Below, piece by piece: positions 43,252 to 52,541 of a DNA stretch of 64,000 nt. Below the pieces are notes generated by a model. The model did no database searches and was not told where the DNA came from. It worked only from the letters and a program-made list of their open reading frames with translations. Every line of letters begins with the position of its first letter. Position 1 is the stretch's first letter. This DNA is from Nocardia alba NBRC 108234 (lineage in GTDB: Bacteria > Actinomycetota > Actinomycetes > Mycobacteriales > Mycobacteriaceae). The DNA is taken from the NCBI RefSeq assembly GCF_001612665.1, contig NZ_BDAX01000014.1, positions 124,001-188,000 on the forward strand, given 5' to 3'. Made by a program: the position numbers and the translations under genes.

Positions 43252-44505
43252 TCAGGGAATGACGACCGGCCCGGTGAGCGGGGCCGGGTCGTCGGCCCAA
43301 CGGTGACCGACCTCGCGGGGGGTGATGCCGTCGTCGGTCCATGCGGTCAGCAACTGCGCGACCTTGTCGTGCATGGTGGTACGGAGCCGATCGAAGGAGG
43401 TGTCGGGCACATCGTCCACTTCGCCGAGCAGCAACCACCACGCCCAGGCCACCGCACCCGCGTTGGCGACGAAATCGGGCAGTACCGGGATGCCGCGCGC
43501 GGCGAGCATGGCTTCGGCCTCCGGCGTGGTGGCGGCGTTCGCGGCCTCGACGATGACGTGCGCCCGGATATCGAATGAGTTGTCCGGCGTGATCGCGTAC
43601 GAGATCGCCGCGGGCACAAGGATATCGACGTCGGTGGACAGCACGTCGCCGCGTGCCATCTCCTCGATGCCCGCGGGCAGCCGGGACCGGTCGATCTCGC
43701 CGTAGCTGTCGCGCAGATCCAGCAGTGCCGGAATGTCGAGTCCCTCGGCGCGGTAGAGGGTGCCTGCGGCGTCGGCCACCGCGGTGATCCTCATCCCGGC
43801 CTCGTGCAGGTAGTACGCCGCCGCCCCGCCCATGGTGCCGACACCCTGGATCGCGACCGTCGTATCGGCGGGGGCCCGCCCCCACTGCACCGCCGCGGCC
43901 AGACAGGCGTGCGCGACACCGAAACCACCGATGACGTCACCGAGCAGGAAGCCGCCATCGACCGCGGCGTCGAGCCCGGCGCGAACGCGTGCCAGCGTCG
44001 CCGCCGGGTCGGGCGATCGGCGGATCGCGGCGTGGAAGCTCTGGTCCAGGTCGAGCTTGTCGAAGACCTGGTCGATCAGCTGCTGCGGAACCCCCAGGTC
44101 CTCCGCGGTCACCCAGTGCGTGTCGAGCCACGGGCGCATCGCCTCGCAGAAACGCTCGAGCACCTGCACCGCGCGCGGATCCTTCGGGTCGAAGTCGATT
44201 CCACCTTTGGCGCCGCCGATCGGGAGATCGAAAGTGGCGGTCTTGTTCGCCATGCCGCGCGCCAGATCCTCGACCTCGCGCAGGGTGCAACCGGCGCGCA
44301 TGCGAGTACCGCCGGTGGCCAGACCGCCGCGCAGGGTATGGACGACGAGGTAGCCGACCGCCTCGGTGTGCGCATCGGTCCAGTGCAGGCGCAGATACGG
44401 CTCGCCACGGCGCAGCGCCGAAGGGCGGGCCGGGTCCGTCGATGTGCCCGCGATACCGTGCGAAGTCACCTGCGGCGTGCCCGTGTCCGGGTCCAGCATC
44501 GTCAT
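43252..44505 (-). CDS. Glu/Leu/Phe/Val dehydrogenase family protein
   Basis: 417 residues. GGLATGGTRMRAGCTLREVEDLARGMANKTATFDLPIGGAKGGIDFDP is the dimerisation/catalytic domain with the catalytic Lys in GGAKGG; AIQGVGTMGGAAAYYLHEAG is the NAD(P)-binding fold. The family deaminates amino acids oxidatively; which amino acid is not clear, since the substrate-pocket residues differ among glutamate, leucine and valine enzymes. The ATG at 44505 follows GGAGG. It is divergent from a LysR-type gene with 147 bases between, so that regulator probably controls it. Confidence 0.87.
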   Translation of the reverse strand: MTMLDPDTGTPQVTSHGIAGTSTDPARPSALRRGEPYLRLHWTDAHTEAVGYLVVHTLRGGLATGGTRMRAGCTLREVEDLARGMANKTATFDLPIGGAKGGIDFDPKDPRAVQVLERFCEAMRPWLDTHWVTAEDLGVPQQLIDQVFDKLDLDQSFHAAIRRSPDPAATLARVRAGLDAAVDGGFLLGDVIGGFGVAHACLAAAVQWGRAPADTTVAIQGVGTMGGAAAYYLHEAGMRITAVADAAGTLYRAEGLDIPALLDLRDSYGEIDRSRLPAGIEEMARGDVLSTDVDILVPAAISYAITPDNSFDIRAHVIVEAANAATTPEAEAMLAARGIPVLPDFVANAGAVAWAWWLLLGEVDDVPDTSFDRLRTTMHDKVAQLLTAWTDDGITPREVGHRWADDPAPLTGPVVIP

Positions 44506-44652
44506 GATGCCCCTCCTCCTATGTCGTGATCGCCCGTGGCGGACCTCGTCGTCCCGGTAGCACCAAGCCTGCGCGGCCCCCGGCCCCCCGTCTATTTACG
44601 GTTCGTTCACGGCACCGTTCACAGTTCCTGCACAGTGCCTACCCTCGGAGTC

Positions 44653-45624
44653 ATGGACCTGTCTCTGGCCCGCCTGAGAATGCTGCGCGAATTGCACCGC
44701 CGCGGCACGATCACGGCCGCAGCGGCCGCTCTGCACTACACCGCGTCGGCGGTATCCCAACAGCTCGCCCAGCTCGAACGTGACGCCGGCACCCGGTTGT
44801 TCGAGCGCCGCGGTCGCCGCGTGCAGCTCACCGACCCCGGGATCGTGCTCGCCGAGCACGCCGAGGAGATCCTGGCCGCGGTGGAACGGGCGACCCAGGC
44901 GCTGGAGGAAGCGGGCGGCTCGGTGACCGCGAAGATCACCGCCGGGGTGTGGGCGTCGGTGGCCTCGGGTCTGATGCCCGACGCGCTCACCACGCTCGCC
45001 GCGTCGCACCCGGGCATTCTGGTGCGCACCAGAGAACTCGCGCCGGAGTCGACGGCGGCCGCGGTTCGTGACGGCACGCTCGACCTGTCGTTCGTGCTCG
45101 ACTACTCGAACTATCCGATGACCTGGGACCGTGGTCTGGAGCGTGCGGTCATCGGGGTCGAACGCATCCACGCCGCCGTCCCCGCCGGCGCGGTGCCCGC
45201 GGCGGGGGTGACCCTCGCCGAGCTGTCCGAGCATCCGTGGATCATCGCGCCTGCCCGGTCGCACTTCGGGCACGCGGCGCGGCTGGCGTTCCAGTCCGCC
45301 GGGCTACGGCCGCGCATCGACCACGAACTGGAGGAGCAGGCGACTTCGATGGCGCTGGTCGCGGCCGGACTCGGCGTCACGCTGGTGTCGGATCTGGGGT
45401 TGGCCCTTCGCCCGCCCGGGGTGGATATCGTCGCGCTCGGCGACGCCCTCACCCGGACGGTATCGCTGGCCTACCGCACCAACTCGGCGGGGCGAGCGGC
45501 ATTGCTGCTGGTGGTGGACGCGATCCGGACCGCCGCGGCGAAGAAGGGACTCGCCCCCGACATCCGGACCGCACCCACTGTGCGTCGAACCTCAGATGCT
45601 GCCGGTGCTCAGGAATCCGAGTAG
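44653..45624 (+). CDS. LysR-type transcriptional regulator
   Basis: 323 residues. N-terminal winged helix (2-60: LARLRMLRELHRRGTITAAAAALHYTASAVSQQLAQLERDAGTRLFERR) and a periplasmic-binding-protein-like effector domain from about 90. The ATG at 44653 fits the family length; TACCCT (44640-44645) is seven bases ahead. Divergent arrangement with the dehydrogenase gene is the classic LysR layout. Its last 33 bases overlap the 3' end of cbs on the opposite strand. Confidence 0.88.
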   Translation: MDLSLARLRMLRELHRRGTITAAAAALHYTASAVSQQLAQLERDAGTRLFERRGRRVQLTDPGIVLAEHAEEILAAVERATQALEEAGGSVTAKITAGVWASVASGLMPDALTTLAASHPGILVRTRELAPESTAAAVRDGTLDLSFVLDYSNYPMTWDRGLERAVIGVERIHAAVPAGAVPAAGVTLAELSEHPWIIAPARSHFGHAARLAFQSAGLRPRIDHELEEQATSMALVAAGLGVTLVSDLGLALRPPGVDIVALGDALTRTVSLAYRTNSAGRAALLLVVDAIRTAAAKKGLAPDIRTAPTVRRTSDAAGAQESE

Positions 45625-46974
45625 ATCGTGGCGGGTGATGACGCCGACCGGCTTGCCGTCTTCGACGACCATCAGCGCGTCGGAATCCGACAGTGCCTTG
45701 GTGGCCGTCGACAGGGGTTCGCCCGAGCCGATCAGCGGGAAGGACGGGCTCATGTGCTGGGCGACCGAGTCGGTGAGATTGGCGCGGCCCTCGAACACCG
45801 CCGAGAGCAGATCGCGCTCGGTGACGCTGCCCGCGACCTCACCGGCCATGACCGGCGGCTCGGCGCCGACGACGGGCATCTGGGAGACGCCGTATTCGCG
45901 CAGGATCTCGATGGCGTCGCGCAGGGTTTCCGACGGGTGGGTGTGCACCAGGTCGGGCAGGGCGCCGGACTTGCCGCGCAGTACGTCGCCGACCAGTGGT
46001 TCCGGGCCCGCGTCCAGCGGGGTCTGGAGGAAGCCGTAGGAGCTCATCCACTTGTCGTTGAAGATCTTCGACAGGTAGCCGCGGCCACCGTCGGGCAGCA
46101 GCACGACCACCACGGCGTCGGGATCGCGGCGGGCGACCTCGATCGCGGCGACCACGGCCATACCGCAGGAACCGCCGACCAGCAGGCCTTCCTCACGGGC
46201 GAGGCGCCTGGTCATCTCGAAGGAGTCCGCGTCGGAGACGGCGATGATCTCGTCGGGGATCGAGGCGTCGTAGGCGGTGGGCCAGAAGTCCTCGCCGACG
46301 CCCTCGACCAGGTAGGGGCGACCGGTGCCACCGGAGTACACCGAGCCCTCCGGATCGGCGCCGATGATCTTGACCTTGCCGCCGGAGACTTCCTTGAGGT
46401 ACCGACCGGTACCGGAGATGGTGCCGCCGGTGCCGACGCCGGCGACGAAGTGGGTGATCTTGCCCTCGGTGTCGGCCCAGATCTCGGGACCGGTTGTCTC
46501 GTAATGACTTTCGGGACCGCCCGGGTTCGAGTACTGATTGGGCTTCCAGGCGCCCTCGATCTCGCGAACCAGTCGATCGGAGACGTTGTAGTAGCTGTCG
46601 GGGTGCTCCGGCGGCACGGCGGTCGGGCAGACCACGACCTCGGCGCCGTAAGCGCGCAACACGTTGCGCTTGTCCTCGCTGACCTTGTCCGGGCACACGA
46701 ACACGCACTTGTATCCGCGCTGCTGGGCGACCAGCGCCAGACCCACACCGGTGTTGCCTGAGGTCGGCTCGACGATCGTGCCGCCCGGCTTCAGCAGGCC
46801 GTCCTGCTCGGCGGCGTCGATCATCTTGACCGCGATCCGGTCCTTGGAACTGCCGCCCGGGTTCAGGTATTCGACCTTCGCGGCCACCAGGCCCGCGTTG
46901 GGTCCGACCACCGAGTTCAGCCGAACCAGGGGGGTGTTTCCGATGAGGTCGACCACATGATCCGCGATGCGCAT
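45592..46974 (-). CDS. cbs: cystathionine beta-synthase
   Basis: 460 residues. Condenses serine (or O-acetylserine) with homocysteine to cystathionine, first step of transsulfuration. PLP fold with NPGGSSKDRIAVKMI (Schiff-base Lys), PTSGNTGVGLALVAQQRGY and GVGTGGTISGTGRYLKE; a Bateman module of two CBS domains fills about 330-460 (THPSETLRDAIEILREYGVSQMPVV; VVEDGKPVGVITRHDLLGFL), often a site of regulation. No N-terminal haem domain, as usual in actinobacteria. Start ATG 46974. With metB it forms both arms of the cystathionine pathway. Confidence 0.95.
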   Translation of the reverse strand: MRIADHVVDLIGNTPLVRLNSVVGPNAGLVAAKVEYLNPGGSSKDRIAVKMIDAAEQDGLLKPGGTIVEPTSGNTGVGLALVAQQRGYKCVFVCPDKVSEDKRNVLRAYGAEVVVCPTAVPPEHPDSYYNVSDRLVREIEGAWKPNQYSNPGGPESHYETTGPEIWADTEGKITHFVAGVGTGGTISGTGRYLKEVSGGKVKIIGADPEGSVYSGGTGRPYLVEGVGEDFWPTAYDASIPDEIIAVSDADSFEMTRRLAREEGLLVGGSCGMAVVAAIEVARRDPDAVVVVLLPDGGRGYLSKIFNDKWMSSYGFLQTPLDAGPEPLVGDVLRGKSGALPDLVHTHPSETLRDAIEILREYGVSQMPVVGAEPPVMAGEVAGSVTERDLLSAVFEGRANLTDSVAQHMSPSFPLIGSGEPLSTATKALSDSDALMVVEDGKPVGVITRHDLLGFLSTGSI

Positions 46975-47123
46975 AGCTCCATCGTTGCAGAACCTCTGAT
47001 TTCGCGAGTAGATGGGTAACTCGTCGGGACGGCCCGACACACGCCCGCTCGGTCCCGGCCGTGTGCGGCACCCCGGTTCGGCCACAGGCTCGCAGCGGCG
47101 GACAAGACGTAGAATTTTCGAAT

Positions 47124-47993
47124 GTGAGCGCACCCCGAATCAGCTGGCGGACCGCGGTCGTGACCGGAGCGACGACGGTGCTCGCCGGATCGAGCGCCGG
47201 AACCGTCTCCTGGGCGACGTATCGGTTGCTGATGACGCAGGCGGGCGCGGCGCGCGCGGTGATCGGTCGCGATACCTCCAAGCCGCCCGAGGCCGACGGC
47301 GTGTACGCACCGGGCGCGCTGCTCCCGCAGCCGTGGCGCAAGACCACACCCGTCGACCTGCATCTGATGGTCTTCGGCGACTCCACCGCGGCCGGGCTCG
47401 GCTGTCTCGGCGCCGCCGAGGTCCCGGGGGTGCGGTTGGCTCGGGGGCTGGCCGAGGCCACCGGCCTGCGCGTTCGATTGAGTACCAAGGCCATCTCCGG
47501 CGCCACGTCGAAGGGCTTGGCCGGACAGGTCGACGCGATGTTCGTAGCGGGGCCGCCGCCGGACGCGGCGGTGATCCTGGTCGGCGCCAACGACATCACC
47601 AAGAAGCACTCCATCCGGGCCTCCGCGGGCAGGCTCGCGGCAGCGGTGGCGCGACTGCGGGAGGCCGACGCGCTGGTGGTGGTCGGCACCTGCCCGAACC
47701 TGGGCACCGTCACCGCCATCCAGCAGCCACTGCGCACCGTGGTCGCCAATTGGAGTGTGCGACTGGCCAAGGCGCAGACGGTAGCGACGACCATCGCGGG
47801 TGGCATCGCGGTGCCGATGGGCTCACCGCTGGTCGCGTCGGAGTTCCGCGCCTCGCCCGAAATCCTGTTCGCCACCGATGGATTCCATCCGTCCGCGGCA
47901 AGCTATGAACTGGCCGCTGCCCAACTGTTGCCGGTGCTGATCGCACAGGTGCGCGACCGCCCGGCTCTTCCCGTCGCGCGCCTCGAGACGTAG
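47124..47993 (+). CDS. exported SGNH/GDSL hydrolase
   Basis: 289 residues from the GTG at 47124 (VSAPRISWRTAVVTG). A transmembrane/signal segment near 10-30, then an SGNH fold: MVFGDSTAAGLG (nucleophile Ser), later Gly block, VGANDITKK (Asn) and ATDGFHPSAASY (Asp-His). Homologue of mycobacterial Rv1075c, an exported GDSL lipase/esterase next to cbs. TAGAAT (47110-47115) lies eight bases before the GTG. Confidence 0.88.
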   Translation: MSAPRISWRTAVVTGATTVLAGSSAGTVSWATYRLLMTQAGAARAVIGRDTSKPPEADGVYAPGALLPQPWRKTTPVDLHLMVFGDSTAAGLGCLGAAEVPGVRLARGLAEATGLRVRLSTKAISGATSKGLAGQVDAMFVAGPPPDAAVILVGANDITKKHSIRASAGRLAAAVARLREADALVVVGTCPNLGTVTAIQQPLRTVVANWSVRLAKAQTVATTIAGGIAVPMGSPLVASEFRASPEILFATDGFHPSAASYELAAAQLLPVLIAQVRDRPALPVARLET

Positions 47994-48054
47994 ATTCGAG
48001 AATGACCGGCATGTAAACAGCCGTTCACGTCAATCCACGCGAAAAGGAGTCCTC

Positions 48055-49275
48055 ATGCCCGAGGCCGTCATCGTCTCCACCGCTCGTTCCCCCATCGGCC
48101 GTGCCGTCAAGGGGTCACTGGCGGGAATGCGCCCGGACGACCTGACCGCGCAGATGGTTCGCGCCGCGCTGGCCAAGGTGCCCTCGCTGGACCCGACGCA
48201 GATCAACGACATCATCCTCGGCATCGGCTCCCCCGCCGGCGAGGGTGGCTTCGGCATCGGCCGCAACGTGGCCGTCCAGCTCGGCCTCGACGTCGTTCCC
48301 GGCACCACCGTGCAGCGCTACTGTGCGTCGTCGGTACAGACCACCCGGATGGCCTTCCACGCGATCAAGGCGGGCGAGGGTGACGTGTTCATCTCCGCGG
48401 GCGTGGAGACCGTCTCGCGCTACGCCAAGGGTTCGGCCGACAGCTGGCCCGACACCAAGAACCCCGAATTCGCCGAGGCCGAGGCGCGCACCGCCGAGAC
48501 CGCGAAGGGCGGCACCGGCGCGTGGCACGACCCGCGCGAGGACGGCCTGCTCCCCGACGCCTACATCGCGATGGGCCAGACCGCCGAGAACGTCGCCTCG
48601 CTGACCGGTATCACGCGCGAGGACCAGGACCACTGGGGCGTGCGCTCGCAGAACCGTGCCGAGGAGGCCATCAAGGCCGGCTTCTTCGAGCGCGAGATCA
48701 CCCCGGTGACACTGCCCGACGGCTCGATCGTGAGCAAGGACGACGGCCCGCGCGCCGGCGTCACCTACGAGGCGGTCAGCGGACTCAAGCCGGTTTTCCG
48801 TCCCGACGGCACCGTCACCGCCGGTAACTGCTGCGCGCTCAACGACGGCGCCGCCGCGCTGGTCATCATGAGCGACACCAAGGCCAAGGAGCTGGGCCTG
48901 ACCCCGCTGGCCCGCATCGTCTCCACCGGCGTCTCCGGCCTCTCGCCCGAGATCATGGGCCTCGGCCCGGTCGAGGCGGTCAAGCGCGCGCTGGCGATCG
49001 CGGGCAAGTCCGTCGCCGACATCGACCTGTTCGAGATCAACGAGGCCTTCGCCGTGCAGGTGCTCGGCTCGGCACGTGAGCTGAAGATCGACGAGGACAA
49101 GCTCAACGTCTCCGGCGGTGCGATCGCCCTCGGCCACCCGTTCGGCATGACCGGCGCCCGCATCACCACCACCCTGCTGAACAACCTGCAGACCTACGAC
49201 AAGCAGTTCGGCGTGGAGACCATGTGCGTCGGCGGCGGCCAGGGCATGGCACTCATCATCGAGCGCTTGAGCTGA
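48055..49275 (+). CDS. fadA: acetyl-CoA acetyltransferase / 3-ketoacyl-CoA thiolase
   Basis: 406 residues. Thiolase motifs: TVQRYCASSVQTT with the nucleophilic Cys, FEINEAFAVQ, GGAIALGHPFGMTGAR (His) and CVGGGQGMALIIE (second Cys). Cleaves or forms acetoacetyl/3-ketoacyl-CoA in beta-oxidation. Mycobacterial equivalent by order is fadA3 (Rv1074c). AAAAGGAG precedes the ATG. A bidirectional terminator separates it from the convergent Bax-inhibitor gene. Confidence 0.92.
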   Translation: MPEAVIVSTARSPIGRAVKGSLAGMRPDDLTAQMVRAALAKVPSLDPTQINDIILGIGSPAGEGGFGIGRNVAVQLGLDVVPGTTVQRYCASSVQTTRMAFHAIKAGEGDVFISAGVETVSRYAKGSADSWPDTKNPEFAEAEARTAETAKGGTGAWHDPREDGLLPDAYIAMGQTAENVASLTGITREDQDHWGVRSQNRAEEAIKAGFFEREITPVTLPDGSIVSKDDGPRAGVTYEAVSGLKPVFRPDGTVTAGNCCALNDGAAALVIMSDTKAKELGLTPLARIVSTGVSGLSPEIMGLGPVEAVKRALAIAGKSVADIDLFEINEAFAVQVLGSARELKIDEDKLNVSGGAIALGHPFGMTGARITTTLLNNLQTYDKQFGVETMCVGGGQGMALIIERLS

Positions 49276-49309
49276 TCCACGAGCCCACGACCGGGCGCGT
49301 GAGCTGAAA

Positions 49310-49340
49310 AAGCGGCCCACCTCAATGAGGTGGGCCGCTT
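49310..49340. terminator. bidirectional terminator between fadA and Bax-inhibitor gene
   Basis: Stem of at least 12 bp, AAGCGGCCCACC (49310-49321) with GGTGGGCCGCTT (49329-49340), closing further over a TCAATGA loop. On the minus strand it is followed by a TTTTT run, a textbook intrinsic terminator for the leftward gene. Confidence 0.88.
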
Positions 49341-49353
49341 CGTCGTCTGATGA

Positions 49354-50211
49354 TCAGTCGCGCTGGAAGTAGCTCAGCAGGCGCAGGATCTCCACGTAGA
49401 GCCAGACCAGGGTGATGGTGAGGCCGAGGGCGACGCCCCAGGCGGCCTTCTCGGGGGCCTGGGCGCGGATCAGCTGGTCGGCGGCGTCGAAGTCGAGCAG
49501 GAAGCTGAACGCGGCGATGGCGATGCAGACCAGGCTGAACACGATCGCCAGTGCGCCGCCGTCGCGCAGGCCGAAGCCGCCGTCGGTGAAGAAGCTCGCG
49601 ATCAGGTTGCCGACCATCAGCACCAGCACGCCGACCATCGCACCGATCAGCATGCGGGTGAAGCGCGGGGTCACGCGGATGGCGCCGGTCTTGTAGACGA
49701 CGAGCATGCCGAAGAACACGCCGAACGTGCCGAGCACCGCCTGGCCGATCAGGGCGCTACCGCCCACACCGCCGAACTCGGTGCCGGTGAACATCAACGA
49801 CAGCGCGCCGAGGAACAGACCCTCGAAGGCCGCGTAGGACAGGACGATGGCCGGGTTGTCCATCTTGCGGCCGAAGGTCGCGATCAGCACCAGGACCAGG
49901 CCGACGATGGCACCGCCGATGACGAACAGCGGCGCCAGCGACGGGTTCGCGCTGGACAGCGCGAAGGAGATGATCGCCGAGACGGTCAGCACCGCGAGGG
50001 TGATGCCGGTCTTGGTGACCACGTCGTCGATGGTCATCGCGCGGGTGGCAGGGGCCTGCTGGAACTGCTGGCCGTACTGCTGCCCGTATTCGCCGTACTG
50101 CTGGTTGCCCAGTTGGCCCGCGCCGGCTACGCCCGAACCGAAGTTCGCGTAACCGCCGACACCCTCCTGGCGGGGAAGGTTTCTGAACACCGGATTCGAT
50201 GAGGTACGCAC
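49354..50211 (-). CDS. Bax inhibitor-1/YccA family membrane protein
   Basis: 285 residues: a Gln/Gly/Tyr-rich cytoplasmic N-terminus (GNQQYGEYGQQYGQQFQQ, about 36-53), then seven transmembrane helices with the family features (MTIDDVVTKTGITLAVL, LSYAAFEGLFLGALSLMF and the acidic C-terminal end DFDAADQLI...). BI-1 relatives are proton/calcium-leak channels or protease modulators; bacterial function is mostly unknown. The prion-like Gln/Tyr/Gly tail is typical of the actinobacterial group. Start GTG 50211. Confidence 0.88.
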   Translation of the reverse strand: MRTSSNPVFRNLPRQEGVGGYANFGSGVAGAGQLGNQQYGEYGQQYGQQFQQAPATRAMTIDDVVTKTGITLAVLTVSAIISFALSSANPSLAPLFVIGGAIVGLVLVLIATFGRKMDNPAIVLSYAAFEGLFLGALSLMFTGTEFGGVGGSALIGQAVLGTFGVFFGMLVVYKTGAIRVTPRFTRMLIGAMVGVLVLMVGNLIASFFTDGGFGLRDGGALAIVFSLVCIAIAAFSFLLDFDAADQLIRAQAPEKAAWGVALGLTITLVWLYVEILRLLSYFQRD

Positions 50212-50360
50212 CGTGCGCCTTTCTTGGAGTACGAGTCGCTACAGGAGCTCCAACTGCCCTGTTCAACGCGCCCCGAGCGGACAAAGTTCCCAGCGACCCG
50301 GTCGACGACCACACCGCTCGCCCTTTCGGACAAATCGGACTCTACCGCTTTCGGGTCGTC

Positions 50361-51509
50361 CTATCGTTGTACGTCGCGCAGACCACGAACGGACCGCGTG
50401 ACCGTGAACTTCTGGTTCCGGCCGATCACATCGGTGCGTCCCACCATTCGCTCCACCACGCCGCGATAGTTCAGATGCGAGTTGAAGACCGTCCACAGCT
50501 CGCCGCCGGGTCGCAGCACACGACCGGTCTCGACGAACATCTTGATCGCCGAGCCGGTGTGCACGGCCGCACCGACATGGAAGGGCGGATTGCACAGCAC
50601 CAGGTCGGCGCTGTTGTCGGCGGCCGAGGACATGGCGTCGTCGCGCACCACGGTCACCCGGTCGGCGACCCCGTTGGCTTCGGCGGTGGCCCTGGCCGAG
50701 GCGACGGCGGCGGCGGACTGGTCGGTGCCGACCACCCGGATACCCGGGCGCGATTTGGCGAGCGCGACCGCGAGAATGCCGGTGCCGCAACCGAGATCGA
50801 CGGCATCGCGCGCGTCGGGCTTCATCCGGTCCAGGTGCTCGAGCAGGAATCGGGTGCCGATATCGAGGCGCGAGCCCGAGAACGCCGCACCGAACGCGAC
50901 GACATCGCCGTCGATCTCGATGATGTGCTCGCGCACCGGGAACCGGGGTTCGCCCACCGGCAGCGGTTCGCCGACCTCGAGCACGCGCGACTTCTGCCGA
51001 CCCCGGCCCGCGCGGACCCGCGCGAAGAACTCGGCGAAGACCTCGTTCATGGCCGGGGTGAGGTACTTGTCCCGACCGCCCGCGAACACCACCACGTCGC
51101 CGGGGGCATAGCGGGCGATGGCCTCGGCGATCTCGGCGACGCCCGACAGCATCCGCGGCAATCGCATCACGACCACGCGCGCTCCGGCGAGCAGATCGGC
51201 GTCCAGGGCGTGCGCGGTGTAGCGATCGGTGAGCCCGAGGGTTTTGGCGTTGGCCGCCAGTGCCGATTCGCCGGTGATCTGGTCCTGATACACGCGAATA
51301 CCGGTGAGTCCAGCTCGCGCGGCGAGGCCGAGGGTGAGCGCGCCGTAGGCGTCGCCGATCACCGCAATCTCACCGCTACCCACGGCCGCGACGGCGTCGG
51401 CCGCGGTGTCGAGGATCAGTCGGTCGGCGGCGTCGACGGCATAGAGGTTCGGCGCCTCCACATCCGGATAACGGCGTAGTCGGTCGAATACGTCCTCAAC
51501 ACTGTCCAC
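50361..51509 (-). CDS. class I SAM methyltransferase, RlmG/RsmC type
   Basis: 382 residues, two tandem methyltransferase-like domains: an N-terminal degenerate one (about 1-190) and a C-terminal active one with DLGCGTGILAVALAKS (SAM site) and LVLCNPPFHVG, the NPPF motif of exocyclic-amine methylation. This layout is that of the RlmG/RsmC enzymes that make m2G in rRNA. Which rRNA position is modified cannot be told. Start GTG at 51509. Confidence 0.85.
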   Translation of the reverse strand: MDSVEDVFDRLRRYPDVEAPNLYAVDAADRLILDTAADAVAAVGSGEIAVIGDAYGALTLGLAARAGLTGIRVYQDQITGESALAANAKTLGLTDRYTAHALDADLLAGARVVVMRLPRMLSGVAEIAEAIARYAPGDVVVFAGGRDKYLTPAMNEVFAEFFARVRAGRGRQKSRVLEVGEPLPVGEPRFPVREHIIEIDGDVVAFGAAFSGSRLDIGTRFLLEHLDRMKPDARDAVDLGCGTGILAVALAKSRPGIRVVGTDQSAAAVASARATAEANGVADRVTVVRDDAMSSAADNSADLVLCNPPFHVGAAVHTGSAIKMFVETGRVLRPGGELWTVFNSHLNYRGVVERMVGRTDVIGRNQKFTVTRSVRGLRDVQR

Positions 51510-51911
51510 CCGGCAAGTGTGCTAGATCGTTGCCCCACCGCCACATCCGGCCCCACTATCAGCCGTCGAGACGATTCACCAGGGGTCTTTGTGGGATGTA
51601 TTTCACTGAGTGCCAACGAGTTACGTCGATTGGCGATGCCATGGCAGATCGCCCGTAATTCGCGTCTATCACGAATTTCGTTGTTTCCCAAAGCCTCGAC
51701 GAAGGCTGCGGGCCGACGTGCGCCGAAACCGATCACCGCAGGTCGCGCTAACTACGGAACTGGTACGTGTTCACCGGAAATCCCGGCCACGACCTGCGCC
51801 CACCAACCGCAACAGCTTTCATTTCGAAGTAATCAGCAAACTTTCGGTAGCCGAAACACACCCCGTGCTCCTTCGCCCGCCACGCCACCGCCCCTGCGTA
51901 GCATCAGCCGC
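51510..51911. other. 402-bp intergenic region, no gene recognised
   Basis: Divergent gap between the methyltransferase and the AMIN-like lipoprotein genes. It is less GC-rich than its flanks. Small overlapping ORFs on both strands lack protein-like composition. A TAGCAT -10 box for the rightward gene is at 51899-51904. A decayed gene is possible but I cannot identify it. Confidence 0.5.
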
Positions 51912-52493
51912 ATGCGCAACGCCCTCGTGTTCGTGCTGATCGCCGCGGCCGCGGTCTCGGTATCCGGCTGCGACACCGACGACACACCGGCCGCGGCGCC
52001 GCCGACAACGACGAGCACCGCGGGCACGTTCGCCGATGCCGCCGGTGCGGTACCCACCGACGCGAGCCCGAAGTCCGGCCCGGCCTCCTCGGGTGCGGCA
52101 CTGACCGTGACCGATATCCGGATCGGCCGACAGCCCGGCTTCGACCGCGTGGTCTACGCGCTCGGCGGCACCGGTTCCCCCGGGTGGCAGGTGGCCTATA
52201 CCGATCGCGCGACGCAGGACGGCAGCGGCAAGACCGTCGACGTGGCGGGCCGCGCGATTCTCGAGGTGCGCATCCTCGGCTCGGCGTATCCGTTCGACTC
52301 CACCGTTGCGCCGTTCGCCGGGCCCGATCCGGTCACCGACCCGGGCACGCCGACCATCACCGGCGTCTACAAACGGCTCGTCTACGAGGGTGTCACCCAG
52401 TCGTATATCGGCGTCGACGCTGATCAGCCACCATTTTCGGTCACCGCCCTGGCCGATCCCCCGCGCTTGGTCATCGACATCGCCACGCGATGA
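51912..52493 (+). CDS. AMIN-like domain lipoprotein
   Basis: 193 residues. Signal peptide with lipobox VSVSGC (Cys near 20), a Thr/Ala/Pro-rich linker, then an about 120-residue beta-sandwich (ALTVTDIRIGRQPGFDRVVYALGG... YKRLVYEGVTQSYIGVDADQPPFSVTALADPPRLVIDIA) typical of the AMIN-like domains of actinobacterial lipoproteins, which may bind the cell wall. TAGCAT is seven bases before the ATG. Function not established. Confidence 0.82.
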   Translation: MRNALVFVLIAAAAVSVSGCDTDDTPAAAPPTTTSTAGTFADAAGAVPTDASPKSGPASSGAALTVTDIRIGRQPGFDRVVYALGGTGSPGWQVAYTDRATQDGSGKTVDVAGRAILEVRILGSAYPFDSTVAPFAGPDPVTDPGTPTITGVYKRLVYEGVTQSYIGVDADQPPFSVTALADPPRLVIDIATR

Positions 52494-52541
52494 TTACTAC
52501 CCCTACCGGGTATCGCAACGACGATCGCTAGACTGGCCGCC

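Noticed and set aside
51416..51736. 106-aa minus-strand ORF in the gap before the AMIN-like gene
   Set aside because: No ribosome binding site, no hydrophobic core pattern, and it overlaps the 5' end of the methyltransferase gene.
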